Shown in pieces: positions 10,999 to 24,900 of a stretch of DNA of 64,000 nt. Origin of the DNA: Paralvinella palmiformis (lineage: Eukaryota > Annelida > Polychaeta > Terebellida > Alvinellidae); NCBI GenBank assembly GCA_025642065.1, contig JAODUP010000095.1, positions 267,001 through 331,000 of the forward strand, written 5' to 3'. The translations under genes and the position numbers were made by a program. The notes below the pieces were generated by a model. It searched no databases, was not told the DNA's origin, and saw only the letters and a list, made by a program, of their open reading frames with translations. Every line of letters starts with the position of its first letter. Position 1 is the stretch's first letter.

Positions 10999-12289
10999 AT
11001 AAATGTTACAACTGGGGGAGGAGTCGGTCTAATAGAGAGATGGAGAGATGGATGGACAAAATGGCCAATTGAGAGATGGAAGGACAAAAAGGAAAACTTG
11101 GTTGAGACAGATCGATAGAGCGAAGGAGAAACAAATACATACAAGTATTATATTGTAATAGTTAGCTTGACAAGGTTTGGTTTGGGAGTTGGGATTTTCC
11201 TTAACACTGGGTGGTCACATAACTACAGAAGTGAGATAGTTAGACAATCTCACTCTCACAGCAGTGAGAGTGAGATAAGTGAACAACCCTTTTTGTCTAC
11301 TGGCAGGGCAAGATAATCAATTTTTGTTGATTATTCTCAATTTATTAACTAAATTCACTTGATGACTAATCCATTATCTGCCCTCCGGTGACCTTCGACA
11401 CCAATCCTGATACCGTTCCATGTCAGTCACCACCTACATCTGTTCTGCAGACAGAGCTGCTGATGAGTAGGTGGGTGTGGTCGGTAGTTGGCCCACCCAG
11501 TAGTAGAACCCCGTGTTGAATGACACCCACCTAACCCAGGAACATTTTCCAGACAGTCTCCCGATGAAGATATTATCAAAGCTTTCCACCTCTATCACGG
11601 CTATGGCGTGCATCCTGCCATATGGGGGTATCACGTGACTTGTCACGTGTCTCCCGCCCCATTGTTACGCCCAGCGTTTCCACGTCATCAACAATGGACG
11701 CTGCCAGTCGCTAATACGCCAATATCACGCCCATTCTAGCCCAAGTTTTGATGGAATGCCTCACGTTAAGGACAAAGCCGCCATTTCCATCAGTTCTGCA
11801 GCAAATATTCCTCGCAGAAGACGTTCCTCTAACGTTGTATAAACGTCGGAATCATGTTCTTGCGCACCGAGTCACGTGTGTCGCTTTCGAAGACGGAAGT
11901 GCACTTGGTTGGCACTCATTGTTTTCGATATGTCTCTCAGCGTGATGGAGCATGACGTCATTTGGTTAGAGTTTCGTCGTAGAAGGTCCCCCTGTTGGCT
12001 GCTGTAGATGGTATATTGATGACTACTCTAGGCGTGTACCAGTAATCAATGATTTATTTTTGTATTTCGCATGGCTGCTACCAGATTTACACTTGCACGC
12101 CTCTCATCTGCTCTGGTACACGGGTGGTCTAGTTGTTGTAGCGAGTACACGCCAGTGCGCACTGGAAACGCACCCACTAACACAGGTGGTGGACCACAGG
12201 TCTCCAATGGCCAGACCAGGGGGCGTAGTTAAGCTAGTCACGTGGTCGTTTATATGCGGCGTAGTCTCTGAAACCGTGTTACATCCGTG
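10996..12289. other. Intergenic DNA, relatively CpG-rich
   Basis: A patch at about 11380-12260 keeps many CpG dinucleotides and four CACGTG palindromes (11632, 11644, 11873, 12239). Open frames of 65-76 codons occur on both strands but show no domain and no convincing splice pattern. It might be an old coding or transposon segment; I cannot identify it. A perfect 13-bp hairpin lies at 11247-11276. Confidence 0.45.
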
Positions 12290-12865
12290 ATTATTACTTA
12301 CCTGATGATGGAATCATGTTATAGACATGAAACGAATCACCTGACGATAAACCATGCTATAACCATGATGCAGCACATCTAGCGATGTTACGGGTTATAA
12401 CAACTGATACAACACACCTGGCGATGGACCATGTTATAACACCTGATACAACACACCTGGCGATGGACCATGTTATAACACCTGATGAAACACACCTGGC
12501 GATGGACCATGTTATATAATTAATTTAGAACACCTGGCAATGGACCATGTTATAACACCTGATAGAACACACCTGGCGATGGACCATGTTATAACACCTG
12601 ATACAACACACCTGGCGATGGACCATGTTATAACACCTGATGAAACACACCTGGCGATGGACCATGTTATATAATTAATTTAGAACACCTGACAATGGAC
12701 CATGTTATAACACCTGATAGAACACACCTGACGATGGACCATGTTATAACACCTGATAGAACACACCTGACGATGGACCATGTTATAACACCTGATATAA
12801 CACACCTGACGATGGACCATGTTTTAACACCTGATACACCTCAGCTGGCGATGGACCATATTACC
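12290..12865. repeat. Minisatellite, 39-bp unit
   Basis: About 14 copies of a 39-bp unit built from cacctgatacaacacac + ctggcgatggaccatgttataa. A variant carrying an insertion (tatataattaatttagaa) recurs twice about 155 bp apart, showing a higher-order duplication of four units. The unit length is a multiple of three, so the array is open as a 13-residue repeat (MDHVITPDRTHLT) between 12695 and about 12850. Confidence 0.93.
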
Positions 12866-13018
12866 TTTGTGCATTTCAATCAACAGATAATGGAGTATAG
12901 CTCCAGGAATTTATCACATTTCATGTTAATTTGGTTGGAGAACATTTCTGTAAGGAGCTACACGCTATCAACATTCTGATCAAGTATAGCCAATAACCTC
13001 GCTCGTATGTTCTGACGT

Positions 13019-13042
13019 CACACACACACACACACACACACA

Positions 13043-13095
<53 letters not shown>
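13019..13095. repeat. (CA)n(TA)n microsatellite
   Basis: About 50 bp of CA with one interruption, then about 27 bp of TA. Confidence 0.95.
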
Positions 13096-13129
13096 CAGCG
13101 TACTAGTAAAATATATTGAGGTATTTCAG

Positions 13130-13991
13130 CAAAAAGAGTAAAACAAAAACCAAATTAGATACACGGTTAACGCCACCAGATCGCGCTTGAGTCAATAATA
13201 ACATACTTCCGGTTCCGTTTTCGGGTTTATACACTTCGTACCATCCGTTTGTAATTGGCAGCTGATAACTGAGAAGTTAGTGGAAGGATGTTTTGGCAGG
13301 AATAAGTTCTTATTGCTATAGATCGGGTTATAAATACCATTTGTTCTTCGTTTAGTTATCGTTTGAAGCTCAACCAGAAGTTGTTCTATTCTCGATGGTA
13401 TATAGATTGACCGATAACAGATGGGAACTTTATTGTGGCGCGGAGCAACATTTGACTACCAGAAGCAGGTGTTCATCGTCAGCCATTCTCTCTAACAACG
13501 TGTATCCGGATACTTGTATAGAGAATCCAGATAATGAGCGGAACTCAAACAACAGCTAACAACGACAACAACAATAATAACAACGACTGCAAGAACGTAT
13601 AGAATCTCTACACCAAAACTTCTTGTCAGGTGTTATTTTCTGGATTAGTGCTGTAGCTAACCAAAAGAGCGGGCGCGGATTTTACCAAGAACTCTATCTG
13701 GATTCACTACTCCACCAGGATAAAACGTGGTGCGCAGCGAAGTTGGCTGTTTTCAGTGCAGATGCGCTGAAATGGTGCTAGTCACGTAACTAGCACAACG
13801 ACTACAAACGGTCTGTTAACATCCCATAGTTTTGTGGATTTGTTGACAATCGGTCGAGTTTATATCCGGTTCGTTTGTTTACGTTTTATAGTACGTACTT
13901 ATTTGGCTTTGGTTGTAATGAAGCCTGAAGTGATGGGATATGATAGATAAGATAGTTAGGATGTTTACGCCGTAGGACTAAATCTTCAAAG
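13130..13991 (+). promoter_or_regulatory. Possible promoter region of the ankyrin-CARD gene
   Basis: This 0.85 kb keeps CpG dinucleotides better than the surrounding DNA and contains an ETS-type motif ACTTCCGG at 13205-13212. It ends at the candidate first coding exon. No clear TATA box is placed. The assignment depends on that exon being real, so it is tentative. Confidence 0.25.
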
Positions 13992-14193
13992 ATGTCTTGG
14001 CCTCCCGTCAAAGGTGAACACATCACCAAGATGGCGGCAGAACTTGTACCGCTACCTAGTGGCATTTGGGTGAAAGATGGAAGCAGAGCTTATAGTATTC
14101 CGAAACCATTCCGTCCCCGCCCTGCCGATAGTACCAGCTCGTTACCGACTGAGTTACCATGGAGATCAGGGCCCTGGAATTATGACGAGACAG
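13992..14193 (+). CDS. Candidate first coding exon of ankyrin-CARD gene
   Basis: ATG at 13992 (A at -3; in-frame TAG upstream at 13953 and no earlier ATG) opens 67 codons, MSWPPVKGEH...WNYDET, ending ACAG|GTAAGA, a strong donor in phase 1. The downstream ankyrin exon begins in the matching phase and the join reads YDETGGHMETF. The segment is rich in Pro, Trp and Ser with no recognised domain. Base composition is CpG-containing and unlike the flanking microsatellite DNA. Against it: 7.8 kb separates it from the next exon, and the joined protein starts in the middle of an ankyrin repeat. Confidence 0.5.
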
Positions 14194-14280
14194 GTAAGAA
14201 GACATACCTGGGCACGTGTTCTGTCTAAGCGACTCATCTTACCAAACTGTCGGCCAATAGTGTATCTCTCTCTCTCACTA

Positions 14281-14316
<36 letters not shown>

Positions 14317-14900
14317 TGTGCGTGTGGTACCATCGACCCACTCGTTAAGCGGTCATTTCTTCACCGAGCACCCAGTTATCTAAACAAGATTCGTCTCTAA
14401 TTGGCGAACCCTACCAAAGCTACCACCTTCATTACCGGACCGTTCCTAATGTCAGATAGTCCTAATGGGGTACCACTCTACTAATGGGATGTCACCTTTT
14501 CTAAGCCATACACATTCTGATGACCCACGCCTATAAACGAATTATCGCCATTAGAATCGTATCAGGTAATATCGGAGACACTCTGAGGCGACGTCTAAGT
14601 TTTATCTCTGGATAAAGATTAATTATGGAGAGTGTGTAGTACCTGAGGTGTAATGCCCGACAAGCTAAACTCTCTCTCTCTCTCTCTCTTTGATGTCATA
14701 CACATTTAATACTTCATGTTATATTCGTGCCATATTATAAGAGATAATATCATTAAGTGTCTTCTATTTACATGTTTGTAGCACTTTCCCGTTACTGGTC
14801 ACGTCCCTTGTGTCAGATATATTTTAGCATCAGTCAACACTGAAGAAGAGACAGTTGTACTCTTAGTGGTCTTTCTCTGATCTTGTATTTACATGTACAA

Positions 14901-14973
<73 letters not shown>

Positions 14974-16292
14974 GTCTGTATGTTATATGTATTCTGGTTC
15001 TGGGATAAATGATTGTCTATTTGACTTAATGTACTTAGTGTTTTGTTTGATTGTCAGACTTACCTGTTTGTGTTAACATATAATTTAATCAATTCATTAT
15101 TTTTAGACTTGTAAATCTATCAAGATCTTTGTCTGAACAAATACGTCTCACTTTGTACACCTGTGTGCATGTTTTGCTTCAAAGGGTGGGTCTTTCATTA
15201 GTGTAGATAGGGGAATATCTGGTTCGAATCCACCATCCTATCAATTATTCTGGATGAAGCCCGTATTTAGTTTCTCAAAACGACATACTCCATGGGAAGT
15301 TGTCGTTGGCGCTAAATAGCACACGTCCATACAGTGAGAGTAAAGTGTTAAATGATATGTGTAGTGCATATCCCGAGTCTTGAGATAAGAATATTTTCGT
15401 CTCAGAAAATCGGTGATACACCTGAGATATAAACAAACTTTAGATAACGATCGACAGGTGGGTGGTTCATGTGTCTCTCTACATGGGAAAATAATCTCTG
15501 GTAGATTGTAGATCATGATTAAAGCTGATCTCAAATAGTATTGTCAACATTAGAACAGTGTAATATTTGTTTAAGATGAAATATTAATACATGAATTTAT
15601 TATATTTCTAGTAGTTGCCAGTATATAGTCAGATATCATTTAATTTTAAGTCGACGCCGTTAGAGATTTCAAACCGGACTCTTGACAACTTTATTCATTT
15701 AACCTTTCTCTATACAAATACTTCCGGTATTAATCTTTCAGATTGAATAAAGAGATCAATTACTCGGAGAACGATACGATAATTGTCGAGGTGCGCACTC
15801 AGACACGGAACTGAATGTTTTTAAAATCGCCTAAATATTCCTGCCCTTTCATGGCGAAAGCTCTTCCGGTAATGGCGTCCATGTTTTAGTAAAATGATGT
15901 ATCTTGTTGTTGGTCAAAACATTAGCTACAAGAGATTGGTCCCTAAACACAACAACAAAACTGTTTATCTGATAGCCAACCGACATTTATCAGAGAGACA
16001 GGGTTGGGGGGGGGGGTACATCCTCGAACCATCTCATTCTCTATACAAACAATGATCATGTCTATGCCAGGATCTAGTAGATAGTGATGACGTCAGATAT
16101 CGTCCATTATAACATTTAGAAGGTCAACCTTTAAAGCTGAATAACGTTTAGCGTGTTTAGAAATTGATGCCAAATAACGTTAATGTTATTGTCACTGTTG
16201 GGTTTGTCATATAATGCTTGTTTTTCTATATATGGCACATATATCTATAAGGAGCCATCTACATTGTAAATATTCGTAGCTCAGGTTCACAC

Positions 16293-16333
<41 letters not shown>

Positions 16334-16589
16334 GAGAGAGAGAGAGAGAGAGAGACGTATTTCTATAAGCTTGAACAATAAGGTGATTTAGCGCCGTTAA
16401 TGAAGTGACTATATTCAGGTATCAATAATAACAGGTAAAATAGCTCATTAATATGTCCTACCAGATAGATGGATCTAATGGGTTATGGTAAGACCAGCAG
16501 TGTTATTGAACACTTACTGGATGTTATATGTCAAGTTGTTATAATCGTGGCATCCATATATATTCAAACACGCCCACAAACACAACTAA

Positions 16590-16636
<47 letters not shown>

Positions 16637-19600
16637 AACTAGTAGCACGATAGTGGCTCCCCTGGTGACACAAACGTTAAGACACCAGGGGGCAATCCGA
16701 TCTGTATACCATGTACTATATACATCACCAAAAACACTACTACAATAGTAGTAGACTCTGATAGAACAAAGATCAAAACATATCCGATAATTTAAAACAA
16801 ATAGTCAGTTTTGTTCATTTGGGTCAGATGTGTTTGTTTGTTCGTGTGTTAGTTTGTTAACATTAACCGATGTTTTACACGTATTTTCCACTCGTAACAT
16901 GGCTGTTTTTCCGCCATCGATGTTTCCTCAGCAGACAGAAAGCAGAAAATTGATTGAAAATAGCCAACAATGGCACTCAGCTGTGGCTATATATACGACA
17001 AAAGATAGAACATTCTCGCCGTCGACACGGAAACATGCGTGTTCTCTCACCATCCCTTTGTCGACCATTATGGAAGGGAGAATTTATTATCACTTAGCTA
17101 TCACCTTCACGTTCTCATTTCCGATTGGCCACATATAGGGATCCTTTAGTTACAGATCGTTACCTTCATTATGACAAACTTCCAAGAATTGTGTCTCGTA
17201 GCATAGTGTTGCTAAGCAACGCAGCGTAAGGTTGAAGATGTCATTGAGAAACAGAGGAGGAAATAGATGACGCTTAGTGTCATTAAGCGTAATTAATTCT
17301 TTTTGTATACAGTTATTTGTTGATAGAACTTAATTACTTAATATTTCATCTGAGTCACGGAACACTTCAATAAGTAGCCATTGATTAGTTGATGATATAA
17401 TTGTTATCATTATCTAATCCAGTAGAACATCATTTACCATTTGTGCCAAATAGCCGTCACAGTTGTTAGTCTGTAAAAACTATAATTTTATCAAACACTG
17501 TCACAGTACTAAGCATAATTTTTACTAATCGTCCAACTCGATGTTATTGATAGCGTAATATCGCCCATTACTTGCTAGTCTGAATAAGAAAGAAAATATG
17601 ATCAACAGCGATAAATGGTCTCATATAGTTTAGTCAAACATCGCTGGCCAAAGCAGCTTGTTAGTTCTGTATTTTTATGCGATGTACTTTATCTACGAAG
17701 CAATTTATTTTGAAAGTGCCTTTGTTGACAAGTGATCGCGGACAGTCTGGTTCCGCCAGAGATTTACTCCGTTGTAGAACTTAGCCTGGCTTGTACAGGC
17801 CAGTGCTTATAACGAAGTCAATTACTTCCGATATCTGCTATATTCATATGGAAGACCACTGGTCATCGTTTGGATTGATCCAGATCTTCTGGCTAATAGC
17901 TCGCCCTCTCTCGGTAATCACCGCCATCCAAAGCCACGTGAAGTCTCGCGTGAGTTATTGCCCAGAACGCGAGAAGCAATGGCATACTTCCGGTCGCCTG
18001 GCCGTCCGAATATTTTGTCGCCTGCGTCTCTGACAAAGCTAGGCGTTAGGCTGGTAACTGTGCCCCGTGTCAGGTGTATTGATTTATCAAACGATTGATT
18101 GATTGTAATATCGCCTATTATCGACCAGGCTACCCCCACTAATGACCAACATCCGGGTGAGTGAGGCCACCTCGAACCTAACCAATATGGCAGAGCTAAT
18201 GACAAACGACTACCCGGTTTAGTCTTTTGATCATAATGATAATAACAGACGCAAGTCTATTTTTGTTTACCAATTCGGAGACTAATTACCACAAAGTTTT
18301 AACACAAAATAAAAAAAGGAAAATCTCACGATACCAAACATTCTATAGATGGAAATGATAAGTTAGTAGATAGTTGAGAAAACAGTTTAAAATTGGTTCA
18401 GTTATTTGATCAATCATCAGACAATGTGTGTGTATGTTGTGTGTGTATGAAAGAGAGAGAGAGAGAGGTATATGCTCATGATGATATAAACATTAAGTTG
18501 ATCACTTATATATGAAAATATTAGTATGCTTATATATGTTTCTTTTCTACGTAATTTTTTTATGTCTGCTGAAGATAAACGTCTTCTATGTTTCCCAAAC
18601 CCCATGTTCTTAAACATTGTGGTAGGTTATATATGAGTAGGTTCTCGCTTCAAATCTACAAAATGTTTACTGATCATTCATGGACGAGGAAGTCCTTAGC
18701 TCAAATTAACACTTGAAGGCTTTGGTCCTTACTAATAAGTAGTTAGCTTTAACTAAAATACAACTTCTTAGAGTAGCATACTGATAGTCAAAAAAGAGAA
18801 ACATTAATATATATATCCGATTCTGGTTATAAACTTTGACCCAGCCGCCCCCTCTCTCATCGTACATCAACGAAAACGTGGGTTCACATGCTGTACTGTG
18901 GCTGACATTTGACCCATCCAAATCCGCCCCCTCCTAAACCCACACCATCATAAACGTAGCTCCTACCACTCTACTGTTAAGCTGCTATCCAGATCAGAAA
19001 TGCGCCTTCACCTAACCAGATCCAGATTATCCGTTATGTTTTCCGTCCTATTCACTGACAACTTTGTATGCTCCCCATCCAGTTGGCCTTCCACGAGATA
19101 GTAATTCGGTTTTCTTTCACTTTCCTCAGTCCATATTTTATACTAGTAATGGTACACCCACCGAGCGTTCACATTCGGTCGTTTTTATGACAAACCTATC
19201 GAGTTTAACACAATTTATCGGTTGTTTGTTGATAGGCTGCCGCCATTTCACCGGAAAATTCTTTCTAATCGACGAATGCACATTTTCGCTTCCTATCGTC
19301 ATAATATTTTCTGATAACTGTCTCGCGGCAGACCGCATTAACTATAAACCTTGTCAGCGTTGAGGAAAAAGCGAAATTGGTCGGAAATGAACCAACTGCC
19401 TAAATAGGATGCACTTTAAGAGAGTTGCGGATATTTTAAACTACTTAATGTTAAGAAGATGAGGTGCTAATTATAAGGATAAGATCCGGATTATTGTGGA
19501 TTTCTCGTCAGTTTATGATAAAATTGTACGACGCTGTATTTTATTTTCTAAAGGAATTAATATCATGTGGGATTTCTAATCTGTACTTGAGTAAAAACGT

Positions 19601-21371
19601 TGTAGAATATCGATGCTAGATTCGAATTATAAACAAAAATTTAAATTACTAGATTTAATTATGTTAAATTTATTAACACGTTGTTCTATATTCTGGCAAC
19701 GTTGTGAACACGTTGCCGTTATAATTTTAATTAATTTAACTTTCTGTAGTACAGTCGACGAGTGACATCTAACTTTCGGCGGACAATACAAATCACGGAG
19801 CAAAAATCCGTCTTCCTGACATCGTAACACGTGACCCCAACGACTTAATATCTCAATGAGATAATGTTGCCATGGTAATGATGAAGCCACAAATGGCGCC
19901 TTTCGTTGTTACCGTCTTCCCGTCACCAAGTTGATGTCATAGGGCATCTACCCGGCAGGAAGTGATGTCATATAGTCCATGAAGCATGTCTTTATGCCGG
20001 AGACTGGCTAAGCCTTCTACCGACATGTCATTATTTTATGAAGATGGTAGGTTAGTGGTGCCTCTTAAAGCCATTTTATCTCCGAGTACATCCAATTTAT
20101 ATTCACGCGATGTGCGGCTATAAAAAGTCAGTCCTTAGCAACTATTGACTTGAGCTAAGTGAGAGCTAGCACTAAGTCGCCTGCTCACGAAAATTTTCAC
20201 TTGCCAGCTAAAAGCCTCGGACTGGCTACTTACTTTCGGTGGTCAACTTACTGGTAGCCGCAATTTAACTGCGTAAAATCTCCTTCGTGCTTAGAAAAAA
20301 AATCCCCGATCAAGGCAACGCCATTGCTCCTCTAATCTAGCGGGGGGGGGGGGAGCTTTTGTCACATGACGGATAAAACGTGGCTGCAATATGGCTGACT
20401 TCCGGCTCGTCATATCAGCTGATGGCGTTTAGGATAAATGCGTTATGGTGTGGTTTTTCGATGATGTTTCTGTCGACCAGTTTGTATATGAAACAATCAT
20501 TAGACGAATGTATTCGATTAGATCAGTATTTCATATCGATTGCCTTACATAGAAATGCTGGTGATTGACAGCAGAATGATTAAATGAAAGGCTAAGTAAT
20601 TAGTTTGTAATCTAGTTACCTAGGAAAATGTGTTTAGCATTGATGTGTGTCAAATCAGTTTAATTCCCAATCAGACAAACCCTATACCTGCCACTTTGAC
20701 TTGTGATGTTAGTTTGTTTGCTCGTCATCACCAATCACTTGTACAAGACGAAGTTGTAGCTTCATTGATTAAACATGTCATATTATTTATCCAACAACAG
20801 TCGCCTATATGGAGATGGGTTCAAAGGTTATATAACTGAACCTTAATTCATTGCATGTTTGTTGTAATATAAACAAGACAAAAATATAATATTTCTTATA
20901 AACCGGGCATTAATATTTTTACTTGATGACAACGAGTCTAAATCTGAAACTTTACTCTTATTATGTTACATAAATAATCTACGGCGCAAACGATTATTTC
21001 CTGTTGATGTTTTTATATTTGTTAATAGTATTAATCCTGTATTATGCCCGATCATTTTTAGTCTCCCGAAATCATACACGACGTAACTTTAGAAATATTA
21101 CAGAATTAATTGTTCCCGATTTTAAAGATGAAACTCACGGTAAAACGTCATCAGCATATTATGACACCTGTGTGTAGAATAATGTTCCAGGGAAATAAAA
21201 AAAACAGTAGTAAATATTGGTGTGTTAAAGAATTAATTAAAATGCGAATACTCCAATATCTCGGTGTAATTTATACAGTATTTTATTCCATATTATATCA
21301 TCTTTAGTTTCTTACAATCTCAAAAGTAATCCGATTTTAGTGTGTTGATGAAAAAGAATAAAACTATAAAT

Positions 21372-21418
<47 letters not shown>

Positions 21419-21889
21419 CGATGTGTATTATACGGTTTTCGATATGTATATCCTGTTGGCATGGATTTATATAAATTTTTAGTTTTATTTATGTGTCGTC
21501 ATTTAATTTTATTATATATAATATTATAATTTATGTTGAACAATAACACGTACACTAGCTTTGTTTGTTATTTATATTTAACTGACTCTATATAAAATGT
21601 TAATCAAATAAACCTATCATTGCACTCTTCGCTCTATCTAGATTAAATTCTTGGGTGTTCAAGATATATTTCCTTTCATCAGATAATCGTAAAGGTTTCT
21701 CTTTCAGGAAGTATTACAACTGAAGTAGATTCAATGGTGGGAGGGGGGGTGTTATGCGGAAGAGGTTATTAAAGGCAATAATAGAACATTTGATAGCTTA
21801 ATCTGTATAACAAAGTTATCGTATAAAATAACAGAAAAACAAACCGTGAATGGAATCTAGACTGTTTGACACAACATGACGCCCTTCAG

Positions 21890-21940
<51 letters not shown>

Positions 21941-24900
21941 CTCTCACACACATACACACACACACACACACACACAGGTTTACCAACTAACACAGTGATC
22001 TTTACTGTTACGGAACATTTTTTATTGGTTTTTACTTCTAGGTGGTCATATGGAGACATTTAAGTTCCTATTAAAGCGAGGTACTAAAGTGTGTACCGCT
22101 CATAATGGAGCTACTATTCTAATGGAAGCTGTCGACAAGAATAGGCCAGAGTTTGTTGATTATCTGTTAGACAACGCTGCCACGTTGGGTATCGACATCG
22201 CTGCTTGTGACAAAGAAGGTAACAATGTATTGTTCTATGCGGCCGCTGGAGGTCATGTGACCATGCTGGAGCGACTCCTGAAGGCCGGATGTCCGGTGAA
22301 GAGCGATGTACATAACCGGACGTTATTAATGCAGGCCGTACTACACTGTCACGTGACCATGACCGAGTTTTTAATCAACAACAGCGTCGTATTGGGGGTT
22401 GATATTCATCAAAAAGACAAAGATCTCAGAAATGCCATATTTTACTGGTGAGTTTCACATTATACGTATTAATAATAACAATATTTCAATTTTGGGGGGT
22501 TGGTTGGAGGCGAATATTTTAATGCATTTTTAATCTTCTTTTGTAAAACTTATCTGCATACTTATACCAAGGTAATGAACTATGTGACAGGGAAACGGAT
22601 GCCTCCTTTTAAGCCAAAATTATATTTCCGGAATTGTTAATCCGTCAGCCGACAACATCTGTAGGTTCAGTGAGTTTAAGTGTACGGCTAATATATAGAA
22701 TATTGTCTGAAGTTGTTAGTCAATGAATATAAACTGAATACTTGTACCTAATGTGTGAAGGTGTTTGTTGACTTTACGGCGTATAATGATTATATCAGGG
22801 TGATAATAGGGGAAACAGTTAGTACAATACGATATAAGAGCTTTCCGGTGGCTTAGTGGTTATAGCGCTGCGACGCAAATCTCCGGGTTATAGGTTTTAA
22901 TCCGTCCCATAACTGTGTTTATGTGATTTGTTTTTCCTGAGGCAGTTGCCCCCTTTCGGTCATATGCTACCAAACGACGAGGCTAAATAACTCTAATGAA
23001 CTTAATCAAATAAGAAAATACAGCTCGCTATATTCCTAGTTCGCATACATACCGCTAGATGTCCCCAATACCGGATACAAACAATAAGTATCATATCAAT
23101 GGCTGTATGTATATAAACACTGAGATGTGTCATAACGTTATCAGTTCCAGACTAAATTAAGATAATTTCTCGGCTCAGAATATTGGTAGGTGTATTTTGT
23201 TTCCGTGGATGGCCAGGATAAGTTAATTGGCGTCGTTGTCTATCAAACGTTAAGTGATATGTCAAAGACCATCTGATGACGTCACTCACGTTCCGTCTTC
23301 ACGTACTGCTCCCTGGGTGGACGGGAGGCGGCAGAGGTTTTATTAGATAATGATGACACTACATACCAGGTACAAAAGGGGGTAGAATGTCTAAAATGTT
23401 GCTTTACCTCAATAGTAATGCAAGATGAAAACTCTTCAGACATAGCTACACCGGAATGGAACCCTACTGCTATAAAGCTATGACCAACTGCGCTATCATC
23501 TCGGTTACATGGGAACCTACCCGGATACTAGTGGGATCCGAATCAATGGGTTCAAGGTTTACACGGAGGAGGGGTCTGAATTCGAATAACTGGCTGCTAT
23601 CTTTTAAATGAGATAGAGATAGATTGATGTAGATTGTGTGCGTGTACAAGGCGAGGTTATGGCTTAGGAAACGCGAATGAGACTCTAATGTATGATATTA
23701 TAAACATCAATAAGCAATCATATGATTAATATACAAACCGTATTATTATTTCCCATTTCCTATTGTAGCGTTGAAGGAGGCGACCTAGAGGTGCTGAAGT
23801 TACTATTACGTATTAGGATCATGCCATACCCAGATGCATTTGGCAGGACTAATATCATGCAAGCTGCGCGCGCAGGCCACGTGCACATCCTAGAATATCT
23901 CCTCGAAAACCACGGGTCGTTGAGTCTCGACGTCAACGCAAAAGATAAAAATGGCGAGAACGCACTCTTCTACTCTGTCAGATCAAGAGACATGAATGCG
24001 CTAATTAAACTGCTTCAGAGCGGCATTAAAGTCTCCAACAACGACAACCACATTGGTATACTGGCACAGAGCCTGTGCGAGGGAAGGGACGCCGTTGTAC
24101 AGGCGATATTAGCGCACGCACTAGACATATCAGGAGCTCTGACGGGTAGGGACAGCAAAGGGAGGACAGTACTGCATCATTACGTCGAAAGAGGTGATCT
24201 GGAGATGTTACACAACCTGTCGCGGTATTATCATCCGGAAATGGACAACGATCTGACAGGTGCTTCCTTACTGATGTGCGCCTGTCGCCATCCGGAATAC
24301 ATACACATCATGAAATACCTCATAGAAACGCTGAAAGTTGACCCCGACAAGGTCGATTTTCGTGGGCGATGCGCCCTCTTCTACGCCGTAGAGTCTTCCA
24401 ATTTGGAGTCAACCAGCTACCTTTTGGAGCACATGAGTCGAGCGGAGAGTGACAAGGATGGCCTCTCTCCATTGATGGTGGCTATTGCCAGCAGCGACCA
24501 TAATGTAGTAGATACTTTGTTGCAGTCTAAGTTAGGCAGGGACTTCATCAACAGGCTAGACAAGAGGGGACGTAATGCTACACACTACTGCGCCATACAC
24601 GGCCACACCGCCATGTTGGAGATGCTCCAGCACTATGGCGCCGACCTTGACCTACCCGATCGCGAAGGTCTATCGCCGATCATGTGCGCGTGCGCCAACG
24701 GCCGCTTCCGGATCCTGCAGTTGTTGTTGAGGAAGGGGGCCGACGTCGATGCCGTTGACGAGGGGGATAAAAATGCCGTGCACCACTGCTTCGGAACCAG
24801 TCCTAGTCTGAACTGTGTGAAGGTTCTAGTCAAATTTGCCGCTGATATCAACCATCAAGACAAGAGCGGTGTCTCACCGCTGATGATGGCTTGTCAAACT

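Larger units (their letters stand above)
14194..22041 (+). other. Putative intron 1 (7.8 kb)
   Basis: Mostly AT-rich DNA with microsatellites at 14264, 14904, 16292, 16590, 21374 and 21891 and a poly-G at 20342-20353. CpG-containing patches at about 17700-18200, 19000-19350 and 19900-20570 are open on one strand or the other, but none shows an ankyrin half-repeat bounded by good splice sites. The acceptor at its end (ttttacttctag) is good. Confidence 0.45.

Noticed and set aside
12695..12979. 94-codon frame with four MDHVITPDRTHLT repeats
   Set aside because: It is the translation of a 39-bp minisatellite; the frame is open only because the unit length is divisible by three.
15241..15534. 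97-codon minus-strand frame
   Set aside because: No domain, cysteine- and tyrosine-rich random-looking composition, no splice support.
16830..17138. 102-codon frame in intron 1 as an ankyrin-gene exon
   Set aside because: The translation has no ankyrin pattern or suitable phase 1 splice sites.
20380..20568. Frame ending ALHRNAG before GTGATT, as the missing ankyrin half-repeat exon
   Set aside because: It would join in phase to give LHRNAGGHMETF, but it is one residue short of the ankyrin spacing, has a poor donor and no preceding D-x-x-G-x-N segment.
22836..22945. tRNA gene in intron 2
   Set aside because: A- and B-boxes are present but acceptor and anticodon stems do not pair, and a SINE body follows.
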